A DNA stretch of 64,000 nt from JAKZVK01 sp965248255. GTDB taxonomy: Bacteria > Acidobacteriota > Terriglobia > Bryobacterales > UBA6623. Below the pieces are notes generated by a model. It did no database searches, was not told the origin of the DNA, and worked only from the letters and a program-made list of their open reading frames with translations. Below, piece after piece: positions 54,005-63,134 of the stretch. The stretch lies in assembly GCA_965248255.1 (NCBI GenBank), contig CBDFIW010000002.1:1116001-1180000 (forward strand), read 5' to 3'. The position numbers and the translations under genes were made by a program. How positions within the stretch are numbered: position 1 is the first letter of the stretch; every line of letters starts with the position of its first letter.

Positions 54005-54026
54005 GTGACACTTCAGAAAGTGTCAC
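54005..54026. promoter_or_regulatory. Operator 3 upstream of the DUF2817 gene
   Basis: GTGACACTT-CAGA-AAGTGTCAC: a perfect 9-bp inverted repeat with a 4-bp spacer, 71-92 bp before the start of the DUF2817 gene. It has the same layout as the sites at 47245 and 48307 and is the best match to their shared consensus. Confidence 0.75.
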
Positions 54027-54096
54027 GGTCGTTGTGGCTCTTGGCCTGAGGCTCTCGTACTGTTGAAGACGCAAGGATCAAGACTCTTCATCGGGA

Positions 54097-55311
54097 GTGG
54101 ATAACGAGAAAATGCTGGTCACAAAGCCGAACAAGAACCTGTCTGATTCGCAACCACTGATGGCGGCTGTCGTCAGTGTCCTGGGTCTGTTTTTGCTCAC
54201 TTCCTGTGGAAACGGAGAGGGCGGCCCCGGGGGGCATGCATCTGCCAAGCACTTCTCTCCGGACCACGTGACCGCCCGAACCCGATTCCGAGGGGCAGTG
54301 GAGCAGGCAGGCGGGAAACTGACGGCGCTCGAACTCGCCGCCAAGGGCCCGAAGGGGGAGGGCCTGACGATCGACATCGCCTGGTTCGGGGCGGAGAAGC
54401 CCAAGCGCGCGTTCGTCCACTCGTCCGGGCTGCATGGGGTGGAGGCTTTCGCGGGTTCGGCTGTCCAGTTGCAGTGGCTGAACGAAGGGATTCCCGCCCT
54501 GCCTGAGGACTCGGCGCTGGTTTTGATCCACGTCTTGAACCCGTACGGGATGGCTTGGTTGCGTCGATTCAACGAAAACAGCATTGACCTCAACCGCAAC
54601 TTCCTGGTTCCAGGCGAAACGTACGAGGGCGCCCCGAAAGGCTACGCCGAACTGGACGGCTTCTTGAATCCTCCCAGCCCCCCGTCCTGGGACTTCTACT
54701 ACGTCAAGGCTCTATGGCTCGTGGCGCGTCATGGGATGTCCAGCCTGAAACAGGCGATCGCCGGCGGGCAGTACATCAACCCCAAGGGACTTTTCTTCGG
54801 TGGAAAGTCCCTGGAGGAGGGGCCGCGCAAGGTTCAGGCGTATATCAAGGAACGGCTGTCGAGTGTCGAGCACCTTGTGGTTGTCGATGTACACACCGGG
54901 CTGGGGCCGTTTGCCTTCGACACCTTGCTACTGCACACCGCGGACGAAGGGACTCCATTGTTCAAAATCATGCGGGAGACCTTTGGCGAGCGAGTCGCTT
55001 CCCTGGACCCCGACGCGAGCGTCGCGTACCGAATCAAGGGAGCCTTCGACACCGTATACAAGGTGACGCTGCCCCGGGCAGAGGTGTACTTCGTTTGCCA
55101 GGAGTTCGGCACGTACCACGCCGTGCGAGCTCTGAACGCGCTCCGAGATGAGAATCGCTGGCACCACTACGGCGATGGAACAGTTGACCATCCCACGAAA
55201 GCGGAACTGAAGGAGAAGTTCTCCCCGGACGACGAGTTCTGGCGGCAGACCGCGTTGGACCGTGGCAGAGAAGTGATCGGTCAGGCGTTGGGGTTGGCAT
55301 TCGCAGATTGA
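54097..55311 (+). CDS. DUF2817 lipoprotein (M14-like metallocarboxypeptidase fold)
   Basis: A 404-residue protein. The N-terminus contains a hydrophobic segment ending in LFLLTSCGNG, a lipobox with Cys ~37, so it is probably a lipoprotein. The DUF2817 core resembles M14 carboxypeptidases: SSGLHGVEAFAGSAVQ supplies HxxE zinc ligands, HVLNPYGMAWLRRFNENSID with LNRNF is the substrate-site block, and VVVDVHTGLGPF gives the third His. It probably cleaves C-terminal residues from peptides in the periplasm. The start is GTG 54097 or ATG 54112. The perfect 22-bp operator upstream links it to the GntR regulator. It is followed after 8 bp by the start of the interrupted alpha/beta hydrolase gene, so the two formed an operon. 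Confidence 0.85.
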   Translation: MDNEKMLVTKPNKNLSDSQPLMAAVVSVLGLFLLTSCGNGEGGPGGHASAKHFSPDHVTARTRFRGAVEQAGGKLTALELAAKGPKGEGLTIDIAWFGAEKPKRAFVHSSGLHGVEAFAGSAVQLQWLNEGIPALPEDSALVLIHVLNPYGMAWLRRFNENSIDLNRNFLVPGETYEGAPKGYAELDGFLNPPSPPSWDFYYVKALWLVARHGMSSLKQAIAGGQYINPKGLFFGGKSLEEGPRKVQAYIKERLSSVEHLVVVDVHTGLGPFAFDTLLLHTADEGTPLFKIMRETFGERVASLDPDASVAYRIKGAFDTVYKVTLPRAEVYFVCQEFGTYHAVRALNALRDENRWHHYGDGTVDHPTKAELKEKFSPDDEFWRQTALDRGREVIGQALGLAFAD

Positions 55312-55409
55312 CGAGGGACATGACAACACACGGAGCTAGACGGGTCACGTGGCATCGAGTTCTGGCCAAGTTGGCTATTGCCCTTTCGATAGTCGTTTTG
55401 CTCTACCTA

Positions 55410-56573
55410 GTGTAGTGCACCATAAATAATGTAACTTATATTGGCTTCCCATCGTCTCTATTAACAGGAGGCATGGGATGCGAAGAGCACAACCAGTAAC
55501 TTTGAACACAGCGCAATGCAAGCAGTTGGACCGCTACGCGCGCGGCCGCCAAGTCGCCGTTCGTCTCGCCCTGCGAGCCAGGATTGTCCTGCTGGCCGCC
55601 GACGGTCTCGAGAATAAGCAGATCGCCGCACAGCTCGGTGTCTCGCGGCAGCTGGTGGCCCGCTGGCGCACGCGCTTTCTCGAAAGCAGCATCGCCGGCA
55701 TTGCAAAAGACGCCCCACGGCCCGGTCGTAAACCTGCCGTCTCGAAGCAGAAAGTACAGCAGATCATCCACAAGACCACCCGCGAGAAACCGTCCAACGC
55801 CACCCACTGGAGCCGCCGCACCATGGCCGCCGCGGCCGGCGTCAGCGCTTCCACCGTGGGACGGATTTGGCGCGCCCATGGCCTCAAGCCCCACCGCATC
55901 AAGACCTTCAAGCTCAGCAATGACCCGCGTTTCGCCGAGAAACTCGACGACATCGTCGGACTCTATCTCAATCCGCCTGAGCATGCTCTGGTTCTCTCGC
56001 TCGATGAGAAGTCCCAAATCCAAGCCCTCGATCGCACCCAGCCCGGCCTGCCGCTCAAAAAGGGACGCGGCCAAACGATGACCCACGATTACAAGCGCAA
56101 CGGCACGACCACCCTGTTTGCGGCGCTCAACAGCCTTGACGGCAGCGTGATCGCCGAGTGCATGCCCCGACACAGCCACCAGGAATGGCTGCGCTTCCTG
56201 CGCTTAATTGACCGCCGCACCCCCAAGGACAAACAGCTTCATCTCATCGTGGACAACTATGCCACCCACAAGCATGCCGCTGTGAAGCGTTGGCTCGATC
56301 GTCACCCGCGCTTCCACATTCATTTCACCCCGACCTCGGCGTCGTGGCTGAACATGGTCGAGCGATTCTTTCGCGATCTCACCGTCAAGCGCCTGCGCCG
56401 CGGCGTGTTTCGCAGCGTGGACGAGCTCGTCGCCGCCATTGACGACTACATCGCCCAGCACAACGGGCATCCCACGCCCTTCATCTGGACCGCGACCGCC
56501 TCCGACATCCTCGAGAAAGTCAAGCGCGGACGTGCCGCCCTGCATAAGGTGCAATCTGCCTGACGCACTACAC
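55410..56573 (+). mobile_element. IS630-family element, type 2, copy B
   Basis: A 1164-bp element between TA dinucleotides at 55408-55409 and 56574-56575, with terminal repeat GTGTAGTGC at both ends. The empty site reconstructs as TACCTAGGAA (CTAG). Nearly identical to copy A at 6640-7803 and inside the alpha/beta hydrolase gene. Confidence 0.95.
55478..56563 (+). CDS. IS630-family transposase (type 2, copy B)
   Basis: A 361-residue transposase with an intact DDE core (SLDEKSQ, IVDNYATHKH, NMVERFF) and AGGAGG 6 nt before the ATG. It differs from copy A by about four residues. It ends GCC TGA, so it lacks the overlapping TTG that copy A presents to polA. Confidence 0.95.
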   Translation: MRRAQPVTLNTAQCKQLDRYARGRQVAVRLALRARIVLLAADGLENKQIAAQLGVSRQLVARWRTRFLESSIAGIAKDAPRPGRKPAVSKQKVQQIIHKTTREKPSNATHWSRRTMAAAAGVSASTVGRIWRAHGLKPHRIKTFKLSNDPRFAEKLDDIVGLYLNPPEHALVLSLDEKSQIQALDRTQPGLPLKKGRGQTMTHDYKRNGTTTLFAALNSLDGSVIAECMPRHSHQEWLRFLRLIDRRTPKDKQLHLIVDNYATHKHAAVKRWLDRHPRFHIHFTPTSASWLNMVERFFRDLTVKRLRRGVFRSVDELVAAIDDYIAQHNGHPTPFIWTATASDILEKVKRGRAALHKVQSA

Positions 56574-57562
56574 TAGGAATCTGCGGATACATCGTCAAGG
56601 TCATGATGACGCCCGAGCGAAAGCTTACAGACCCCATACCCTCACCCGCCGAAGCCATTCGATTTGAGAGTGCCACCGACCACGTGCCCCTCGCGGGATG
56701 GCTGCTCTCGTCGTCGGGAGAGCGAGCCATCGTGCTCGTCCATGGCGTCAACAGCAACTGCTGGGACGGCGCCCATCCAGACATCGCCCGGGCGTATGTT
56801 GCGGCAGGATTCAACGTGCTGGTGTTCGATCTTCGGGCGCAGGGGCTGTCCGGGGGCGATCGGCTGGGTCTTGGCTGGCTGGAACGGCGAGATGTTCGCG
56901 CCGCGGTTGACGTTCTTCTGGCCCGAGGATTCGAGCCGGGACACATCGGCATACACGGTACCTCTTACGGGGCGGCTACCGCGATTCTCTCAGCGGCAAT
57001 CATACCCGAGTTAGGGGCGGTCGTGGCGGACAGCGCGTTCGCCGATGTACGGGGTGTGATGTTGGGTGAGATCGAGAGGAGAATCAAACTGCCGTTTGGC
57101 TTCTTGTTCAAGCCCGGCGTGACTTTGGCGGGCTCGCTGCTCTACGATCTGGATTTCCCCTCCATCGCTCCCGAGCAGGCCGTCGCGTCCATCGCGCCGC
57201 GGCCGATCTTGTTCATCCACGGCAGTGACGACCCGATCATCCCACCGCAGAACGCTCAGAGGCTCAAGGCAGCGTCGGGCAATCCCGCAGACGAGCTGTG
57301 GATTCTTCCAGGGCTCGGGCATACGCAGGGGGTGAGGATGGGAGGTCCGGACTCGGCTGCGTCTCCCCTGCGAGAAGCCTTTCTAGGGAAGGTCTGTTCA
57401 TTCTTCGACCAGTCGTTGAAGTGACATCATTCAGGAAAAAACGACCGTGAAACTCATCAGGTGCCTGGCCCTCCCAGACGCTCTGCTATGCAGACTGCAC
57501 CCCTAAACAAACTCGTGTAGGGCCTTGTCAAGTTGGACTAGAGACCTAAGCAAGTCGCCTTA

Positions 57563-58656
57563 TTGAATCCCGCAAATTATTATGACACTTTTTGACAGTG
57601 TGGAGCATCTATATATGTATGGGCAACCCCAAAGGTGTGAAGCGGGATTTCAAGGCGCTGGAGAAGCGCCGTTTCGAAGCGATGCGGCTGCTCCACCAAG
57701 GCCACAATCAGTCCGAGACGGCGAGACGGCTGAACGTCGCTCGCCAAACCGTCAGTGAGTGGCGGCGGCAATACCGCGAGCAGGGTGCGGCCGGACTCCG
57801 CCAGGCCGGGCGCGCCGGACGCAAGCCGCTCCTCGATGCCGCACAACGCGAACGCCTGACGTCGCTGCTGCTGGAAGGCCCGGAAGCCCACGGCTTCCCA
57901 ACGCCCCTGTGGAGCTGTCCGCGGGTGGCTCGGCTGACCGGAGACGAGTTCGGGGTCGCATACCACGCAGGCCACGCCTGGAAGATCCTGCGAGCGCTCG
58001 ACTGGAGCCCGCAACGCCCGGCCGGAAAGGCGCGCGAGCGCAACGAAGAGCGGATCCGCACCTGGAAGCGCAAGACCTGGAAGCGCATTAAAAAAAAGCC
58101 CAAAACGAAGGCCGTACGCTCGTCTTCATCGACGAAAGCGGATTGAGTCAGAAGCCGCATCGCTGCCGCACCTGGGCGCCACGTGGCCAAACACCGGTGC
58201 TGCAGTTTAACTTCAACTGGGAGAAGCTTTCCGTCTCGACGGGGCTGACGCTGCGTAACTTCTACTTCCGGCTCTATCCCGGTGCGATCGGCAAAGAGCA
58301 AGTGACCGACTTTCTCAAGGCGTTGGTACGTCATATCGATCGCCCGCTGCTGATCGTCTGGGATCGGCTGCCGGCGCACCGTAGCCGCCTGGTGCAAGAG
58401 TTCATCGAACTCTCCGAAGGCCACATCGCAACCGAGTACTTGCCACCCTATGCGCCGGAGTTGAATCCGGTGGAATACATCTGGGCTTACTGGAAGCAGC
58501 ACGAGTTGCCGAACGTCTGCCCGAAAGACTACGGCGAGCTGAACGAGCGGGCCCGCAAGGCACTCCGCCGCATGTACCGCAAACCGCGTTTGATCACGGC
58601 CTTCTGGAAACAGTCTTCTCTTTGTTTTGACTGACTCTATATTATGCGGGAGTCAA
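57563..58656 (+). mobile_element. IS630-family element, type 1, copy 3
   Basis: A 1094-bp element between TA dinucleotides at 57561-57562 and 58657-58658. Empty site GCCTTAGAAC. It is inverted relative to copy 2, enclosing ~18 kb between them. It lies 109 bp upstream of the PEGA gene. Confidence 0.95.
57619..58634 (+). CDS. IS630 transposase, fused by -1 frameshift (copy 3)
   Basis: Same two-frame layout, with the A8 run at 58090-58097. OrfB has SVSTGLT where the other copies have SVSAGLT. HTH and DDE motifs are intact. Confidence 0.9.
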
Positions 58657-58765
58657 TAGAACATATTTGCTGTTCGTCACTGTGAAACTAAGAAGATGGA
58701 TCTATTGAATCAGCGCCTGCCCGGTGTGATGATGGAGTTGCCATTGCCGTGCGTCCCACGCGCCG

Positions 58766-61700
58766 ATGAGTCTCCACACCAAGTACGAGCTGGACAAGCT
58801 GGTCTACGACGGCCTCACGAAAACCTTCCAGGGCAAGCAGATCGGAACGGGTCAGGAAGTCTATCTTCATCTCTTGGCCGAGAACGGCGATGCGCTCTCG
58901 CAAGAGAAGCTGCTTGAGAAGATACGATCGCTTACAGAGCTCTCGCAAGCCGTCGGCTCACAACCAGTGATTGAGGTCGGTGGCGTCGGGGAATCGCCGT
59001 ATGTTGCCACCCAAGTGCTGGCGTCGTTTCGTGGCCTGGAAAAGTGGGTTGAAGCCGCGTATGGCGAGGCGCGCAGCCAGGTGCAGCAGAGCGCCAAAGC
59101 CGAAGCCGAAGAGCATCTCGCCGCGGGCGACACGGCCCGTGCGCTTCAAGTTGTCTGCGAGGCGCTGGAGCGGATCCCCGACGAGCCCGAGTTAGCCCGC
59201 GTCGAGGGAGTCCTGCGGCTGCTCAACCGCGGGCAGGAGCTCTGCCAGCAGGGCCACGACGACAAGGGGATCGACCTCTTTTGGCAGGCCTATCGCGCCT
59301 ATAAGACCAACGCCCGAGTCCGCTCCACGCTCGTGGACTCTTTGGCCGCACGCGCCAACCGGATCATGCCGTCGGACCGCGAGACAGCCGACGCGTTGCT
59401 GCAGCAGGCTCTAGAGTTGGACCCGAGTCACGCTGAGGCCGGGCGCCTGAGTAAGACCGTCGACCCCGAGCGCGAAGAGTTTATCCGCTGGTGCTTGGCG
59501 CAGGCCAAGCGGCTCCAACAGCAAGGCGACCGCAAAGGTGTCCGGGCGGTCGTGGACCAGGGGCTTGCGATGTACCCGAAGGACGTCCGTCTGGTCGAGC
59601 TTCAGTCGGCCACGGCGAAATCGCCGCGGCGGACAATTCTCCCTGCGGTGAGACAACCGAGTCTAAAGTGGAGCGAAGCCCTCGATCAACTGCGCCGTTT
59701 GGGGCGCGCGATCACGATCCCCGTTGCCAAGGTGTGGCGCGACGCCCTCGCACTTTGCAAGGAGAAACTGCCGTCGTTTTCCTCCAAGCTCTTGCGTATT
59801 CACGAGACGTCCCCCCTGCTCCCGGCCGTCCTGGGGGCCGGCGTCGTGGTGGTGCTGTTCACGGTCGGATGGATCGGGTCGCGAGCCGAGGAAGAGCCGC
59901 CGCCTGAGCCGCTCGTCGCTGCCTTCCCCGTTAGCCTGCACAGTTCTCCTCCGGGCGCCACGCTTTGGGTCGGTGGAGAGCCCTGCGGAACGTCCACCTG
60001 TGAGCTCGAGTTGGGTGCCGGCAGCTACCAAGCCGAGGCTAGGCTCGCCGGCTACCGGTCTGTCACGCTCTCGTTCGAGGTTCTGGAAAACGACACAGGT
60101 CCCCTGCCGCTCATCGTCACGCTCTCGCCGTTGCCGATGGTCCTTCGCATATCATCGGATCTGCCGCGAGGCGAGGTGACCCTTGATGGCGAACCACTCG
60201 GCGTCCTGGAGGAAGGTGAGCTCGAGGTCGCACTCGACTCAGTCGACCCCGGTGAGCACGTGCTCGCCATTGCCGGTGCCGGCGCGAGCGCCACGCTGCG
60301 GTTTGAATCGCCCGCCGGATCTCTGCCCACGGTTCAGGAAACGGTCGAGACGCGCGAGTTGCGAGCCGTCGTCGTGGCCGGTTTCGGCCCCCAAGCCAAA
60401 CTCTACAGTGATGCGGTCATCAGCGAGGCCAGGCTTGACGAAGAAGATTTGCCCGGGCTCCCGGCAACGTCCCTCGGCTTCGACACGCTCGACGAGGGCG
60501 CGCACGAGTTGGAGCTCAGCGCCGGCGGTAAGACCCGGCGCGTGATCTTCGACAGCGCCGAAGACCCCAGCTTGACGGCCTTCCTTCAAACCGACCGCAA
60601 CGTCGGCGGCCTACGCATCCGTACCGGCGAAGACGACGCGACGATCTACCTTGACGGCAAGAAATACCGCCGCCGTACCCGCCGCGGACGTGCCCTGATC
60701 TACCTCTATCCGAACCAATACTCCGTACGCGTCGAGAAGGAGGGCTTCCGGGCCCCGCCCGAGCAGGTCGTCCGGATTCGCAAAGGTGAGCAAGCCCGGC
60801 TCGACTTCAAGCTGACGCCCCTCCCCACGACCGCCACATTGAAGGTCCTAAGCGGTGTTCCCGGCGCTACCGTGCTTGTCGATGGCAATGAGATCGGGAT
60901 CATTCCGCCAAACGGCCGATTCTCGGCCTCGAACATCGAGCCCGGCCGGCGGCGTGTAGCCATCCGCAAGGACCTCTATCAACCCCAGGAGTCGAACCAG
61001 CGATTTGAGGCGAACGGCACCGTCGAGGTCAGCGGCCTGCTCGAAAATGCCCTGGGCACGCTGCGCATCGAAGTCAGCCCGCCCGACGCGAAGGCGCGGC
61101 TGAGCCTGCGACGGGAACGCCAGCGCAGCGATCGGGCCATCATCGACTCGTCGCTACAGCTCGAAGCGGGCACCTACACGGTGACCGCCGTCGCGGAAGG
61201 CTTTGAGGAGTATGGCGCGACCATCAACCTGCGGGCGAACGAGTCCAAGACGGTCGGCTTGACCCTGCGGCCACTGAACACCGAACCCGCGTCCCGGGCC
61301 GCCCTGCGGCTGGAAGACTGGGCCGAGAACGGCCGCTGGCGGCGCGCGGGAGACGTTCTGACGCGGTCCGGCGGGGGAATGATTCTCGCGCCGGTCGACG
61401 ACGGGCCTGGCGTTTACGAGTTCTCCGCTTTCCTAAGAAAAGGCCGCCGTCTAGAATGGGTCGTCCATCACGTCGATCAAAACAACTATGCTCTGTTGCA
61501 GATCGGCAAGAACTACTTTCACCGCACCGAGGTCGCCAACGGCCGCAAATCGAAACCCTTCAAGGTTCCTCACTCCTTGCCGTGGAGCAACTCCATCACG
61601 GTGCAGATCGAAGTCGCCCCGGACTCCATCGTGCACCGTCTGTTGCAGAACGGCGAATGGTCCGTGATTGACCGCTGGGTACACACCGGAGCCGAATTCA

Positions 61701-61780
61701 CGGCCGGCAGGTTCGGGTTCCACATCCCCCGACGCGACCACATCGACCTGCAACGATTCACCTTCACCCGGCGCAACTGA
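58766..61780 (+). CDS. PEGA-domain membrane protein with kinase-like N-terminus
   Basis: A 1004-residue protein. The N-terminal ~90 residues (KTFQGKQIGTGQEVYLHLLA and the following helix) resemble the small lobe of Ser/Thr kinases without catalytic motifs. A helical TPR-like region follows (~110-290: LAAGDTARALQVVCEALERI, QQALELDPSHAEA). One membrane helix lies at ~352-371. Outside it are about five PEGA-type beta modules (SPPGATLWVGGEPCGTSTC, RGEVTLDGEPLGVLEEG, DDATIYLDGKKYRRRTRRG, GATVLVDGNEIG). The last ~150 residues form a jelly-roll-like domain (GMILAPVDDGPGVYEFSAFL, FGFHIPRRDHIDLQRFTF), perhaps carbohydrate binding. A signalling or surface-binding role is likely. It starts at ATG 58766, 109 bp beyond an IS630 end that may have removed its promoter or an upstream partner. 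Confidence 0.8.
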   Translation: MSLHTKYELDKLVYDGLTKTFQGKQIGTGQEVYLHLLAENGDALSQEKLLEKIRSLTELSQAVGSQPVIEVGGVGESPYVATQVLASFRGLEKWVEAAYGEARSQVQQSAKAEAEEHLAAGDTARALQVVCEALERIPDEPELARVEGVLRLLNRGQELCQQGHDDKGIDLFWQAYRAYKTNARVRSTLVDSLAARANRIMPSDRETADALLQQALELDPSHAEAGRLSKTVDPEREEFIRWCLAQAKRLQQQGDRKGVRAVVDQGLAMYPKDVRLVELQSATAKSPRRTILPAVRQPSLKWSEALDQLRRLGRAITIPVAKVWRDALALCKEKLPSFSSKLLRIHETSPLLPAVLGAGVVVVLFTVGWIGSRAEEEPPPEPLVAAFPVSLHSSPPGATLWVGGEPCGTSTCELELGAGSYQAEARLAGYRSVTLSFEVLENDTGPLPLIVTLSPLPMVLRISSDLPRGEVTLDGEPLGVLEEGELEVALDSVDPGEHVLAIAGAGASATLRFESPAGSLPTVQETVETRELRAVVVAGFGPQAKLYSDAVISEARLDEEDLPGLPATSLGFDTLDEGAHELELSAGGKTRRVIFDSAEDPSLTAFLQTDRNVGGLRIRTGEDDATIYLDGKKYRRRTRRGRALIYLYPNQYSVRVEKEGFRAPPEQVVRIRKGEQARLDFKLTPLPTTATLKVLSGVPGATVLVDGNEIGIIPPNGRFSASNIEPGRRRVAIRKDLYQPQESNQRFEANGTVEVSGLLENALGTLRIEVSPPDAKARLSLRRERQRSDRAIIDSSLQLEAGTYTVTAVAEGFEEYGATINLRANESKTVGLTLRPLNTEPASRAALRLEDWAENGRWRRAGDVLTRSGGGMILAPVDDGPGVYEFSAFLRKGRRLEWVVHHVDQNNYALLQIGKNYFHRTEVANGRKSKPFKVPHSLPWSNSITVQIEVAPDSIVHRLLQNGEWSVIDRWVHTGAEFTAGRFGFHIPRRDHIDLQRFTFTRRN

Positions 61781-61789
61781 GTCGGCCGT

Positions 61790-62962
61790 CTAGAACCGTT
61801 CGACCTGCTCCCGGTAACCCTCGAAGTTCCGTCGGGTCTCCTCCAAGGAATCGCCGCCGAACTTTTCGAGGAAGGCCCCGGCCAGCGTGATCGCGACCAT
61901 CGCCTCGCCAATGACGCCGGCCGCGGGCACGACCGCGACATCGGAGCGCTCGTAGGCGGCCGCCGAGGGCTCGCGGGTGTCGAAGTCAATCGACTCCAGC
62001 GGCCTCCGCAGCGTCGAGATAGGCTTGAGGTACCCGCGAACGACGACGTCCTCGCCGTTGGTGATGCCGCCCTCGAGCCCGCCCGCATAGTTCGAGCCTC
62101 GATGGAAACGGCGCTCGGGCTTGTTGTAGTGGATCGTATCCTGGGAATCCGAACCGTGCGAAACCGCCGCCGTCATCCCGCGCCCGATCTCGACCGCCTT
62201 GAGCGCCTGCATCGACATGATGGCCTGCGCAAGCCTGCCATCCAGGCGCGAATCCCAAGTGATGTGCGACCCCAGCCCGGCGGGTACGCCGTGAGATACG
62301 ACTTCGAAGACGCCGCCGCGCGTGTCGCCCTGCTTGTAGGCGTCGTCGACTTCAGCCTTCATGCGTTGCTCCGTTTCCGGATCGACGCAGTTGAGCAGCA
62401 CTTCGGCTTTTTCCGCCAGCGCCGCAATCTCTTCCCAGGTGGCCTCCCGCGCCAGGGCGGCGTCACCCACGGCGATCACGTGGCTGAGGATCTCGACGCC
62501 GAACTCCCCTAGGAACAGCTTAGCCAGCGCACCGACCGCCACCCGCGACGTCGTCTCGCGCGCGCTGGCCCGTTCGAGTACATACCGCGCGTCGCGGAAG
62601 TTGAACTTCAGGCAACCGGCCAGGTCGGCGTGCCCAGGGCGCGGACGTTTCACCGGCTTGGCTTTATCACCACTGCCCGCGTAGTCTTCAACCGGCAGCA
62701 CCTCGGTCCAGTTCTCCCAATCCCGGTTGGCCAGAAGAATCGCGATCGGCGATCCGATCGTCTTCGAGTGGCGTACACCCGAGACAATGTGGGCCTTGTC
62801 GGTTTCGATCTTCATCCGCCCCCCGCGCCCGAACCCCTGCTGGCGGCGCCAGAGCTGGCGGTTGATGAAGTCGAACGACACCGGCACGCCCGCGGGAAGC
62901 CCCGTCAGAATGGTGACGAGGGTTTCCCCGTGCGACTCCCCGGCTGTTTCAAATCGAAGCAT
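61790..62962 (-). CDS. aroC: Chorismate synthase
   Basis: The last step of the shikimate pathway: 5-enolpyruvylshikimate 3-phosphate to chorismate, using reduced FMN. A 390-residue protein with all family signatures: FETAGESHGETLVTILTGLP (signature 1), RRQQGFGRGGRMKIE, RPGHADLAGCLKFNFRDARY, ERASARETTSRVAVGALAKL (signature 2) and SHGSDSQDTIHYN. ATG 62962 begins the conserved N-terminus MLRFETAGESHG; upstream sequence in frame is not conserved. Divergent from rlmB with 172 bp between, and convergent with the PEGA gene with 9 bp between stops. Confidence 0.96.
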   Translation of the reverse strand: MLRFETAGESHGETLVTILTGLPAGVPVSFDFINRQLWRRQQGFGRGGRMKIETDKAHIVSGVRHSKTIGSPIAILLANRDWENWTEVLPVEDYAGSGDKAKPVKRPRPGHADLAGCLKFNFRDARYVLERASARETTSRVAVGALAKLFLGEFGVEILSHVIAVGDAALAREATWEEIAALAEKAEVLLNCVDPETEQRMKAEVDDAYKQGDTRGGVFEVVSHGVPAGLGSHITWDSRLDGRLAQAIMSMQALKAVEIGRGMTAAVSHGSDSQDTIHYNKPERRFHRGSNYAGGLEGGITNGEDVVVRGYLKPISTLRRPLESIDFDTREPSAAAYERSDVAVVPAAGVIGEAMVAITLAGAFLEKFGGDSLEETRRNFEGYREQVERF

Positions 62963-63134
62963 GGGATTTGTGGCGGGCTCGCGCCCGCGGGTTCGACAAG
63001 CCTTGCGGAAACAGGAAGGTCCTTTGGGAACGCTCTGGGACTGTTCTTTCCTGGCGCGCTGCTGGCGTGCGTCGAGGCGGCGTTTCGAACCTAATTCACT
63101 ATCATAGTCACAACGCAATGGAGTACGCCTTGGA

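Larger units (their letters stand above)
55320..57424 (+). pseudogene. Alpha/beta hydrolase gene interrupted by an IS630 copy
   Basis: The gene begins at ATG 55320 (GAGGG just upstream) and encodes a membrane helix, AKLAIALSIVVLLYL. It is broken after codon 30 by IS630 type 2 copy B. Removing the element and one TA restores the frame exactly: LLYL joins GICGYIVKVMMTPERK at 56576. The body (56603-57424) has AIVLVHGVNSNCWDG (oxyanion region), GIHGTSYGAATAIL (nucleophile elbow GTSYG), FIHGSDDPIIPPQ (acid) and LPGLGHTQG (His). The intact protein would have about 312 residues with an N-terminal anchor. ATG 56603 could still yield a 273-residue soluble hydrolase if transcribed and translated, but it would lack the anchor. 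Confidence 0.85.
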
